Source of the DNA: JBBTCX01 sp964494205
Lineage (GTDB): Bacteria > Planctomycetota > Phycisphaerae > UBA1845
DNA: 64,000 nt
Assembly (NCBI GenBank): GCA_964494205.1
Contig: CAZBRD010000003.1
Coordinates: 62,001-126,000, forward strand
Direction: 5' to 3'
A model generated the notes under the pieces. That model did no database searches. It was not told where the DNA came from and saw nothing but the letters and a program-made list of their open reading frames with translations. Numbering within the stretch: the first letter of the stretch is position 1; each line of letters starts with the position of its first letter. Shown here piece by piece: positions 39,701 to 45,389 of the stretch. The position numbers were made by a program, and so were the translations under genes.

Positions 39701-41182
39701 TCGAACGCGCAATCGCCGATCGTCGGTGGCCAGTTCTACATGGGCTATGACCCAAGCTGTCTTGACTTCATCTCGATCGAACCGGGTTCAGTTTTTGATC
39801 CGGGCTCACCGTTCGAGGTCGAAGTCATGGAAAGCGTCGACGAAGTTACGGGCACGATTTTCTATGGTGTGCACGTCGCATTAGGCGGTCTTGGTCAGAA
39901 CGGCGGCGATGCTGGTACCGTTGGTCCCGCGATCATGGCCACCATCACGTTCCAGGTTACTTGTGATTGTGCCGTGCAGGGCGTTTGCTTCCTGCCGGAT
40001 GACAACCCGCTGCACAATTACCTGGTAAATCGTGACGGTGACAAGGTCATTCCACCTGATCTGACCTGCTGTACGGGCGATTTCAATGTGAACGGCAGTC
40101 CGCCGGAAGTGAATTGTCCGGACGACATCGTGACTAACGCGGATTGCGATGCGGTCACGGCCGACGTTCACTTTGATCCGATTACGGCTACGGATAACTG
40201 CGACGGTAATCTGCCGTTTGTGCCGGCGTGCTCAGCGACTTATTGGGCGAGCGGCCAAATAGGTGTTGGCCCGTCATTGAACATCACCAGCATGGTGCTG
40301 CCAACTGGAGGCGAGTTCCCGCCGGGCGTCACACAAATCGTTTGCACGGCCACCAATTCGTGTGGCGTATCGACGACGTGTGATTTCACGGTCACCGTTT
40401 CGGACGACAACACGCTGGAGGTCATCGTGCAGTTGTCGCCGACCATGGATATTGGACCGTTCCATCGCTGCATTGAGTTCCAGTTGTTCAGCAACTGCGT
40501 GGAGGAACCGCTGGAGGACGGAGTGTTCCTGGTGTTTGGTCCGCCGTATAACTTCGTGGGCCATGGCGACACAGTGACGGCGAAGATTCCGGCGGGTCAG
40601 TATGCGTGCATTACCGCACGCGATCCGCTGCACACGCTGCGGTCCGTGGCGGATATTGAGTGCATCGACGATCACTTCTTCGCGGAGTTCAAGGGTGATC
40701 CGGTGTTCGGTGGCAATTGGCTCATCGGTGGAAACCTCGATGGCAGCCACATCATCGACATCCTCGATTTCGGCGTGCTGGTCAGCCAGTACCTTAAGCC
40801 GCTCGATCCGAACACTCTCTGCGGTGATAGCGGACCGCACGCGGACATCAATGCAGACGGCATCGTCGACATCCTGGACTTCTCGTTCATCGTGTCGAAT
40901 TTCCTGTCGGAGGATAAGGACTCGTGCTGTCCGGACGGTGGCGTGGCCGGTGGTGGTCCCGCGGGTATCACCGAAATCACGGTCGAAGAACTTCGCCGAA
41001 TCGGCAAGGGTGAATTGGCGATTGGCGACTTGAACGGCGATGGTGTGCTCAATGTCGATGATATGGCTGTGTTTATGCAGTCTGGCGGCGGAGCAGTTCC
41101 AACGTCGGCTCCTCGCGAGCCGTCGACCCCGGTGAGCGATCGGACACCTCGTCTGGAGGGCAACCGGGTTGGCCAGAGATAA
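30800..41182 (+). CDS. giant cysteine-rich repeat surface protein: DUF4114-like, about 43 CTxD modules, cohesin-HYR-dockerin tail
   Basis: A 3460-residue exported protein. I start at ATG 30800: AAGGAG lies 6 nt upstream and a signal peptide follows (FACLLFSSTLYAAQ). Residues about 47-213 resemble DUF4114 (FFDDENGGGDRDFNDMVVEV). Residues about 400-2930 are tandem Cys-rich modules of two kinds: A, C(N/D)DxNxCTxDxC...GC, and B, CxDGNACTTxDxCxGGxCxGG. An A+B pair is about 50 residues. Five longer inserts (CGDxxxxxCDxPDxCxGxGxC...) occur among the A modules. Module A matches the Dictyostelium CTDC repeat pattern. The end holds a cohesin-like domain (about 2950-3093), a HYR-like domain (3097-3200), the QLSP domain (3202-3303) and dockerin-like loops (3307-3427). 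Likely a disulphide-rigid fibre with docking ends. No enzyme motif is visible. Confidence 0.88.
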   Translation: MFRDCRTFRIDCCGIWFACLLFSSTLYAAQTTVNSGSPSVTDILNTIYTNGETFTRVEDYVNGGSADDEGTVNPLNPIGGLSGKTDQSWSGGVINATAKARFAGFNHSFGWERGGTDHILFTVSGSNYAVTGGVTNVDLSGGAFHFIDDTGFNVWSSDVSVNTDDKDHMVAYLVTGGATTGPTWILFFDDENGGGDRDFNDMVVEVTLAVTNSLCEPSVTNLTTDDQPSGCHTSIRPETTTGDDAPFVVTARTQIDKNSPTNPNASGSTGKVYVTGDGMGVKKSDCSGNSPINGSGNEQEQELIFTFDSPVLADSIIVTLNQLSFGSDQPVIFLSSTSSSGYDYTILEAEIQAASTNIGGSRYEVEFADFTSTTSNLLIDAFKVREITDAIYVKYVELLLPCDDGNPCTTDTCNSGVCAHTNVSNGTACSDGLFCNGVETCQSGVCGDRPDPCVDLAHCSESTDTCLQCKNDSECNDNNGCTSDKCDKGVCEHTNNNNSCSDGNQCTINDACSGGACVAGPPRTCSDANPCTTDSCNPATGCVFTNNTSSCNDGNACTTSDTCAGGSCVGGAAPNCNDSNSCTNDSCHVTKGCQHVNNTNSCNDGNACTSGDSCSGGSCVGGPAITCNDNNPCTNNSCNPATGCVYTNNTASCNDGNACTKNEVCSGGTCQGGTATNCNDNNACTTDSCNPATGCTHVSITCNDNNPCTTDTCNPATGCVFTNNSLPCNDGSACTSNDTCSGGSCGGTAVVCNDNNPCTDNSCNPATGCVYTNNTASCSDSNACTTNDTCSGGVCVGGAAPNCNDNNVCTNDSCNPATGCVNTNNTNSCSDGNACTTNDTCSGGSCLGGAPPNCNDANDCTTDACNPATGCTNTNKPSGTACGSSLDTNCNNPDTCNGSGVCQGNLEPNGTSCSDGVFCNGAETCQGGTCASGTPVPNCCKTNAECSDGNVCNGAETCNLTTHTCVAGTPLSCNDSNVCTNDSCHPVNGCQYANNTSSCTDGNACTTNDTCSGGSCVGGAPPNCNDGNVCTTDSCNNMTGCVNSNNTNPCSDGNACTTNDTCSGGSCAGGPAPDCNDGNVCTTDTCDTSLGCLHANNNSPCSDGSACTTSDTCSGGSCVGGPAPNCDDMNQCTNDSCSPMVGCVNTNSSNGTACGDSGMGACDDPDTCDGFGNCVNNHDPDGTSCTDGIYCNGAEICVDGECEPGTPPTPCCETSADCDDHNVCTGVETCVNHVCVLGTPLSCGDSNVCTTDSCDPINGCMNSNNTDPCDDNNACTANDQCSGGVCGGGPVVCSDGNPCTTDSCNMVTGCVYTNNTLPCNDGNACTTNDTCGGGTCNGGAAPNCNDNNVCTNDTCSPMTGCVHSDNTLPCDDGDACTTSDTCGGGMCNGGPAPDCDDGNECTNDACHSMSGCVHTNKPSGTACGDSSDTNCDNPDTCNGLGSCQSNHESNGTSCGDGIFCNGAETCVGGECTAGTPVPNCCDTNAECNDGDVCDGVETCNLGTHTCVPGTMLDCDDDEVCTTDSCHPITGCQYVDNSDPCDDENECTTNDTCSGGSCVGGAPPNCDDDNVCTTDSCNVATGCVNTNNTQPCSDNNACTTNDTCSGGSCVGGPAPNCNDGNVCTTDTCDPFLGCVNANNTNPCTDGSACTLNDTCQGGTCVGGPPPNCDDGNICTTDGCHPVLGCKHDNNTMQCDDGNACTDHHDRCEDGACVGGPAVNCDDGNVCTTDTCDTLLGCQHSDNTSTCDDGNACTTNDTCAGGSCVGGPAPNCDDGNVCTTDVCDNVLGCLHVNNTNSCNDGNACTTNDTCGGGSCHGGAPPVCNDGNLCTTDTCSPMVGCVYTNNSVPCNDGNACTTSDTCAGGSCVGGSAPNCDDGNVCTNDECHPNLGCVWIDNTDPCSDGSECTTNDTCSGGVCHGGAPLVCNDNNQCTIDTCNAIVGCVFTNTPSGSPCGDASEAVCDHADSCDGMGNCADHQEPDNTSCSDGVLCNGAEICIGGLCQQGTPIAGCCKVDAECDNNNVCDGEETCQNNVCVPGTPLVCNDGNGCTNDSCHPTLGCAYVSNTDPCNDGNACTINDICGGGMCLGGAPLDCNDGNVCTTDACNPGSGCVYTNNTNSCDDGNACTTADVCGGGTCNGGPAPNCNDNNGCTDDFCHPMFGCQHTNNVDPCSDGNACTTGDVCSGSMCQGGPPPNCNDGNVCTTDSCDMVLGCQNVNNMNSCDDGSACTLSDVCVAGVCTGGPAPNCDDGNGCTDDGCHPGSGCFHNNNTDPCNDGNACTTMDVCGGGTCNGGPAPNCNDGNVCTTDSCDMVLGCIYTDNTLPCNDGNACTTSDTCGGGICNGGPAPDCDDMNECTFDFCDSLTGCGHTNTPINTPCGDLSNTICDNPDICDGNGACVSNHETNGASCTDGLVCNGAETCLGGICSPGSPPAGCCKTDEECDDGNVCNGEEQCIGNACVLAAVLECDDSNPCTTDNCDPTLGCQFVNNTLPCDDGNACTVSDVCGGGSCNGGGPLDCNDGNVCTNDSCSPMTGCQYTNNTFACDDGNACTTMDVCGGGSCHGGPAPICNDGNLCTDDACDPQSGCVYVNNSDPCDDGDECTTNDTCGGGSCNGGAPLDCDDGNVCTTDSCDMVQGCVYVNNSNPCSDGSACTTNDTCSGGVCVGGPAPNCDDLNPCTNDACDPGMGCQHVNNSSPCNDGNACTTNDTCGGGSCNGGPAPNCGDNNVCTTDSCDPITGCQHVNNSVSCDDGNACTVNETCSNGVCVGTVPLNCGDNNSCTNDSCNPLTGCVFVNNTDPCNDGSICTTGDVCVGGSCVGGSTMVCNDSNNCTTDSCHPTLGCQHNFNTSPCDDGQFCTTNDQCAGGVCVGRSAATACPGQLCDETANLCFDCNNSGDCDDGNACTTDTCTGQRSCDHTAISCTVNGDCPANAQCVNGHCSCELGVCLVAEDGPLPVDNCYSNDDTVVVNVILSNAQSPIVGGQFYMGYDPSCLDFISIEPGSVFDPGSPFEVEVMESVDEVTGTIFYGVHVALGGLGQNGGDAGTVGPAIMATITFQVTCDCAVQGVCFLPDDNPLHNYLVNRDGDKVIPPDLTCCTGDFNVNGSPPEVNCPDDIVTNADCDAVTADVHFDPITATDNCDGNLPFVPACSATYWASGQIGVGPSLNITSMVLPTGGEFPPGVTQIVCTATNSCGVSTTCDFTVTVSDDNTLEVIVQLSPTMDIGPFHRCIEFQLFSNCVEEPLEDGVFLVFGPPYNFVGHGDTVTAKIPAGQYACITARDPLHTLRSVADIECIDDHFFAEFKGDPVFGGNWLIGGNLDGSHIIDILDFGVLVSQYLKPLDPNTLCGDSGPHADINADGIVDILDFSFIVSNFLSEDKDSCCPDGGVAGGGPAGITEITVEELRRIGKGELAIGDLNGDGVLNVDDMAVFMQSGGGAVPTSAPREPSTPVSDRTPRLEGNRVGQR
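32000..39560 (+). repeat. hierarchical coding repeat array of CTxD modules (unit about 150 bp)
   Basis: I count by eye about 43 A modules, most paired with a B module. Inserts of the longer type follow A modules 10, 14, 18, 27 and 34 (DNA near 33430, 34240, 35050, 36630 and 37890). The units are in frame throughout with no stop. Copies differ at many third positions, so the array is old or under selection rather than a fresh amplification. An assembly collapse or expansion here is possible. Confidence 0.88.
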
Positions 41183-41246
41183 CTAGGAAATAATGGAGTA
41201 CGCCGGGGCTGATTGCTCTGGTGGAAGCTCGGATTGAGTCATTTTT

Positions 41247-41290
41247 CACCCCGCCCCTGGTCGTCAAGGCCTCGGGCGGGGTGGTTTTTT
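41247..41290 (+). terminator. rho-independent terminator of the giant gene
   Basis: The stem CACCCCGCCC (41247-41256) pairs with GGGCGGGGTG (41274-41283), with a longer inner loop, and TTTTTT follows at 41285-41290. It lies about 65 bp after the stop of the giant gene. Confidence 0.88.
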
Positions 41291-41372
41291 GTGGCCCAGT
41301 TTCCTAGACTACTTGTGGGACGTTGGAGGCGGATTGGGGGTCGGCGGTCCTACTTTTTGGGAGGTGGATTCA

Positions 41373-42062
41373 ATGACCCGAATGATATGCCAGTTCCACA
41401 ATCGGATTGCGCTGTTCGCCCTTACGTGCTGTTTCCTGTCTGCAGGTCACCTCGTTGCCCAATGCGGTCCTACACGTGTTGAGTTGGACTTTGAGTCCCC
41501 TGATTGCCTGGAAGTGGGCACCGAAGTCGTCGCTACGATTTGGCTGCGCGATGCTAATAACCCTGTCTTGGGCGGCCAGTTTTTCGTGGAATACAACCCG
41601 GCTGTTTTGGGGGTCGTCTCGGTCGAGCCGGGGGAGGAGCCGTTTATCCTGCCCTTGTTTACCAACACAACGGTGCCGGGCCGGATCGACTACTCAGTTA
41701 CGATCTTTCCGTTGACTGACCCTGGTACGGTTGACGACACGATTATGGGCTATTTCAGATTCACGGTGTTGGCCTCAGAAGGGGATTCGGCATTGCGGTT
41801 CCGGTTGAACGATCCGCCGTCTCCCAATCAACTTCTGATAGGCGGCGCCGGCCTGGTTCCGATCTTGGATGATGGGTCCGAAAACGCGAGGAACCTTCGT
41901 GATTTTGCCAATTTACAAAGATGCTTCTACGGCACGAAGGAAGAGGCGACGGAGGAGTGTGTGTGTCTTTTGACGTTTGGGGCTGATAACACCCTCGATT
42001 TGGGCGATTTCTGGGAATTTAGTCAATTTTGGTCTGCCCCAGATGACGCCACTTGCGAGTAG
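41373..42062 (+). CDS. small secreted cohesin-like protein with degenerate dockerin-like end
   Basis: A 229-residue protein starting at ATG 41373, with GGGAGGTGG 5 nt upstream. The signal peptide ends near SAGHLVAQ. It has one cohesin-like domain (about 33-165) with the block NPVLGGQFFVEYNPAVLGVV, as in the larger proteins. The C-terminal FGADNTLDLGDFWEFSQFW looks like one loop of a dockerin in which calcium ligands are partly lost. It follows the giant gene's terminator and probably has its own promoter. It may be a minor component or competitor in the same assembly. Confidence 0.78.
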   Translation: MTRMICQFHNRIALFALTCCFLSAGHLVAQCGPTRVELDFESPDCLEVGTEVVATIWLRDANNPVLGGQFFVEYNPAVLGVVSVEPGEEPFILPLFTNTTVPGRIDYSVTIFPLTDPGTVDDTIMGYFRFTVLASEGDSALRFRLNDPPSPNQLLIGGAGLVPILDDGSENARNLRDFANLQRCFYGTKEEATEECVCLLTFGADNTLDLGDFWEFSQFWSAPDDATCE

Positions 42063-42371
42063 TCGTACGTCGCTAAACGGCTTACCAATTACGCAGCTTC
42101 CAATAAGTAGTGCAAATCCATCGTTCTGCTACAATCCCAGCCCAACTAGCGATAATTGCCTATCTTACTTTTAAGTTTTTTCCTCAAGTTGAGCAGTTGA
42201 AGTTTCAATAGGTTCCCCCTATACTGGTGCAATAGTAGAACAGGCCCTCATTAGGCGCGCTATGTGCGTAGTACATGCGCGTGGCCGGTTCAATAGGGGG
42301 TAGTAGCCATCAGCTCGCGAAGCGGGCGAACCGGTGCGGATGTAGGCATCGGCGAATAGGAGGATGGAAGG
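42063..42371 (+). other. structured leader region upstream of the PEP-CTERM gene, 309 bp
   Basis: No gene seen. On the plus strand it can form CCCCCTAT (42215-42222) with ATAGGGGG (42293-42300), enclosing a CGCG...CGCG stem-loop near 42256-42283. Two further hairpins follow just before the ribosome site: GCTCGC-GAA-GCGGGC, and CCGGTGC with GCATCGG (one wobble). It does not match a riboswitch I know. Confidence 0.45.
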
Positions 42372-42998
42372 ATGAAAAGGTCGTCAGTTTACTCTTGCTT
42401 GCTTTCGCTCGCGCTAGGTTCGGGGGCATTCGCGGGCGGTTTCGATTGGTCGTTCACCAGCAGCGGCCCCAACGGCAATGGCTGGACGATCGTCGATAAC
42501 AACATCACGATTGCACCAATTCTTCTCGATGATCCAAACGCGCCGGGCAAGAGCTTGCCCAACATCGCGTCGATGGAACTTGAGTTGACTGGTTTGTCGC
42601 ACACGTTCCCGGCTGACCTCGATATTTACCTGATCGATCCGATGCTGCACTCGATCAAGATCATGACTGATCGTGGCGGCGGTACAGATCTTGTTGACTT
42701 CACGCTGATCTTCAACGACGGCGGCGTGGCGCTTCCGCCCGGTTCGAATGCACTGGTCAATAACACGACCTACGTCACAGAAGGCGCGAGTGCGGTTCCT
42801 CCGGTTGACGGCGGATTCTCGGATTTCGTGGGTCAATCAGGTGGTACGGCGAACTGGTTGTTGCTGATCATCGATGACGCAGTCAATGACGGTGGCTCGC
42901 TCGATTCGTTCACGCTTCGCGGCACGGTTCCGGAGCCTGCAACGCTGTCGTTGCTCGCACTGGGCGCTATCGCTGCCTTGCGTCGCAAAGTTCGCTAG
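42372..42998 (+). CDS. PEP-CTERM secreted protein with P-domain-like fold
   Basis: A 208-residue protein. It has a signal peptide (1-21) ending SGAFAG. The middle pattern SMELELTGLSHTFPADLDIY...DDAVNDGGSLDSFTLRG resembles a proprotein-convertase P domain, as in the large protein at 4187 (there HTWYGDVN). The C-terminus is VPEPATLSLLALGA then a hydrophobic run and RRK. This is a PEP-CTERM sorting signal, normally processed by exosortase during export to the surface or matrix. AGGAGGATGGAAGG just upstream supports the ATG at 42372. A strong terminator follows, so it is monocistronic. Confidence 0.9.
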   Translation: MKRSSVYSCLLSLALGSGAFAGGFDWSFTSSGPNGNGWTIVDNNITIAPILLDDPNAPGKSLPNIASMELELTGLSHTFPADLDIYLIDPMLHSIKIMTDRGGGTDLVDFTLIFNDGGVALPPGSNALVNNTTYVTEGASAVPPVDGGFSDFVGQSGGTANWLLLIIDDAVNDGGSLDSFTLRGTVPEPATLSLLALGAIAALRRKVR

Positions 42999-43031
42999 TA
43001 AAGACCCCTTCCATCCAAATAGACACTTACG

Positions 43032-43062
43032 ATCGGCGTGCCTTGTGCACGCCGATTTTTTT
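43032..43062 (+). terminator. rho-independent terminator of the PEP-CTERM gene
   Basis: ATCGGCGTGC (43032-43041) pairs perfectly with GCACGCCGAT (43047-43056) around a 5-nt loop, followed by a run of T to 43062. Confidence 0.93.
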
Positions 43063-43212
43063 ATGCGCGTGCGATTCGGAGGTTTGTGGAGTTTGCTAAA
43101 TATCGCTGAACGCTTGAAGAGATTCGAGTTATGCGCAACCCATTAGATAACGGCGCTTTGAGAAAACGATCAGTCGTGCCTATGGCACTCCACCTTGCAT
43201 ATCAACACATCA

Positions 43213-43258
43213 CCCAGCCTTGAAAGGCTGGGCTATTCTCGCGCCGTCACTACGTGAC
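43213..43258. repeat. REP-like pair of palindromes
   Basis: CCCAGCC (43213-43219) pairs with GGCTGGG (43226-43232) around TTGAAA. It is followed 13 nt later by GTCAC-TAC-GTGAC (43246-43258). The CCCAGCCTTGAAAGGCTGGG form resembles dispersed intergenic palindromes of planctomycete and cyanobacterial genomes. Only one copy is in this window, so dispersal is inferred. Confidence 0.5.
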
Positions 43259-43385
43259 AGGACTTGGCAATCGCTAATAAATGCTGAGATTCGCGTTTGT
43301 TATTGATCAGAATCGCCTTGAGTTGCCAGGTGATTTCATCCCGGCGAGCAACATGCACGAGTTGTTTAAACGTCCCCAAAACAAA

Positions 43386-43417
43386 GCCCGCGGCGTTTCT
43401 TGGAAACATCCGCGGGC
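43386..43417. other. long hairpin, terminator-like on the minus strand
   Basis: GCCCGCGG (43386-43393) pairs with CCGCGGGC (43410-43417), and inside it GTTTC pairs with GAAAC around TTG. On the minus strand it is followed by TTTGTTTTG, and on the plus strand by a T-rich stretch. There is no obvious gene for it to terminate. Confidence 0.5.
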
Positions 43418-43935
43418 TTCGATTTCTTTCAGCTGCCGTATGCAGCTACGTTTGCTGCTTTACGGCAGCCTACCTATGTTAGATACCAACGAACCACCTC
43501 CCTTTCTTAAGCGGGACCACCCGGGATTGCGCTGGTTGGCCCAGAGCCTGACCCGGCCTAATCCCCTTGAGAACCGTCGTCCTCAAGACCACGCCCATCG
43601 GCGACACATTGTTGCCGATGCTCGGCTGACATCGCCTGCGGTTTTGAACGACCCTATTTTCGTTTCAAACACCGCCAGGCCCATGCCCGCATTAACAGTG
43701 TAGTCATGCCTGAGTCCGTTATTCAATCAAAAAATGACAGCTTTCCACGGCCTGCGCGTGGAATCAAATCCGGTCTTGTACGAATAAATATGTTAGACAG
43801 GGTTATGGTTGTTGATACTCTATGGCTCGGTCATGGGAAGGGTCTCGCTGCCGTGGATTGGGCAGTGAGCCAGGCGCGGTTTTAGAGTGCACTTATAACG
43901 GCGATACGCCATTCATTGCCGTCGGGAGCAAGCGG

Positions 43936-44592
43936 GTGAGCCTCGAACACCGTCTTCGTTTCTTGCAACAGTATTTTCGGCAGCCGCAGGTTGTAGGGGC
44001 TGTCGCGCCGAGTTCGGCCAGTTTGGCCGCGGCCGTCTGTCGGCCTTATCGCATGCACAACAACGGTCCGGCAAGCATCCTCGAAGTTGGTGCGGGAACC
44101 GGCGCGATCACAAGGTATCTCGGCGGTGTGCTCGGTCCGAAAGATCATCTGGACATATGTGAGATCAAGCCGGAGTTCGCGGACATTCTAGAGGAACACG
44201 TCCTGAGTCGTCCGGAGTTTCATCAAGGCGTATCGAGTGGGCGGATTCATTTGCTGCGGATGGCTGTGCAGCAAGTCAATGCGGTGGAGAAGTATGATTA
44301 CGTCATTTCGGGTTTGCCGCTGACCGCGTTTCCGTTGGGTGACGTACAAGAGATTCTGTCCGTCATTCGGCGGTCTTTGAAGCCCGGCGGCGTGTTCAGT
44401 TACTACGAATATGTGGGCGTGCGTCGCGTCACCGAAGTGTTCTCTATGGGAAAAACACGCGACCGAGTGAAGTCGGTTTCTGGATACCTGGACGAGAACA
44501 TTCGCCGACATCAATACGACAAACAGACCATTTTTCGGAACCTGCCGCCCGCCCATGCACGCCATCTCCGGTTCAGCGTGGCCGGCGTCTGA
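43936..44592 (+). CDS. SAM-dependent methyltransferase, phospholipid N-methyltransferase (PmtA)-like
   Basis: A class I methyltransferase. The start is uncertain. I choose GTG 43936, because GGGAG lies 7 nt upstream and homology-like sequence begins there (RLRFLQQYFRQPQVVGAVAPSS). An in-frame ATG at 43822 would add 38 unremarkable residues. The SAM-binding motif is ILEVGAGTGAIT. Motif II/IV regions are YDYVISGLPLTAFP and LKPGGVFSYYEYV, which with GAVAPSS match the rhizobial PmtA family that methylates phosphatidylethanolamine towards phosphatidylcholine. rRNA dimethyladenosine transferases are more distant relatives. Substrate is inferred from family resemblance only. Confidence 0.78.
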   Translation: MSLEHRLRFLQQYFRQPQVVGAVAPSSASLAAAVCRPYRMHNNGPASILEVGAGTGAITRYLGGVLGPKDHLDICEIKPEFADILEEHVLSRPEFHQGVSSGRIHLLRMAVQQVNAVEKYDYVISGLPLTAFPLGDVQEILSVIRRSLKPGGVFSYYEYVGVRRVTEVFSMGKTRDRVKSVSGYLDENIRRHQYDKQTIFRNLPPAHARHLRFSVAGV

Positions 44593-44837
44593 GAACCAGC
44601 GACCAATTTGTGCGTCAAAGATGGCTGAAAGCTGGTCTCCGGGCTGGAATGCGATTAGGCCAATCGACAAATCGTTGGTTTGAACGGCAAAAGTTGAAAA
44701 TGGCCAACGCCAGCTCCCGCAGGGATCATCTTTCCACGATGATTCGATCGTATAGAATCACAGGTCGATGACCGGGGCGTCTGTTGATAGGCCATTTATC
44801 GCGCCGGCAAAGAGTATGAAACTTAAGTGAGTATCAG

Positions 44838-45389
44838 ATGAAGGCACGTTTATTGATTTTGCTCGTCGTCGTTGGTGGTTTGGCCATCTACTTGTTGCAA
44901 CGGCCCTCGACACCGGTTGCTGACGATACGGTGCCAGATAATCAGGATATCACCAAGTATGAGGACCAGATTGAACTTGCCCAGCGCAAAGCACCACCGG
45001 GTAATGAGCCGGCTGTTCCACCAGAGTTTGCCGTTCGGCATGAAGTGGATACCGCCAGCGGAAAGAACCGTATCAAGTTCGCCATCTCAGAGAAGCACGG
45101 CTACTACGTCGAGACGATGAACCTCGAATGCTGGTATATCACGCCGGGTGGCTCAACGAGGAAGGAAGATTCCAAGCGGGTCGTCCCACATCGGATTAAC
45201 GACTATCTCGAGGCAAAGAAGACGTTGGAAGGTCATTTCGAGATTGTGCCGGCGGAACTTTCTACGATCGGCGGCAACATCGGCAAGACTGAGAATTGGA
45301 TGTGCGAGGTCGTGTGGCATCATCGTGCAAGGGAAAAGAACCCAGACCCGTTGCCAAAGATGGCCGGTCGGTCATCGGGTGGCCAATAG
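44838..45389 (+). CDS. hypothetical membrane-anchored protein
   Basis: A 183-residue protein with an N-terminal membrane helix or uncleaved signal (residues 4-20, LLILLVVVGGLAIYLL). The rest is soluble and probably periplasmic, including strands RIKFAISEKHGYYVETMNLECWYI and WMCEVVWHH. No family recognised. Its last 18 bp overlap the 3' end of the convergent kinase gene, so transcription of the two may interfere. Confidence 0.65.
   Translation: MKARLLILLVVVGGLAIYLLQRPSTPVADDTVPDNQDITKYEDQIELAQRKAPPGNEPAVPPEFAVRHEVDTASGKNRIKFAISEKHGYYVETMNLECWYITPGGSTRKEDSKRVVPHRINDYLEAKKTLEGHFEIVPAELSTIGGNIGKTENWMCEVVWHHRAREKNPDPLPKMAGRSSGGQ

Larger units (their letters stand above)
43063..43935. other. intergenic region with palindromic elements, 873 bp
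   Basis: I see no convincing gene. It carries a REP-like double hairpin at 43213-43258 and a long hairpin at 43386-43417. An imperfect dyad lies near 43523-43558 (CCGGG...CCCGG). A 140-codon frame at 43281-43703 runs through these structures and lacks a ribosome site and any recognisable motif. Confidence 0.5.

Noticed and set aside
43515..43565. Possible SRP RNA apical domain on the minus strand (GGGTCAGG present)
   Set aside because: The GGAA tetraloop and the AGCAGCC partner are missing, so the conserved SRP loop cannot form.
43281..43703. 140-codon open frame
   Set aside because: Passes through two hairpin regions, lacks a Shine-Dalgarno and has no recognisable domain. Probably non-coding.
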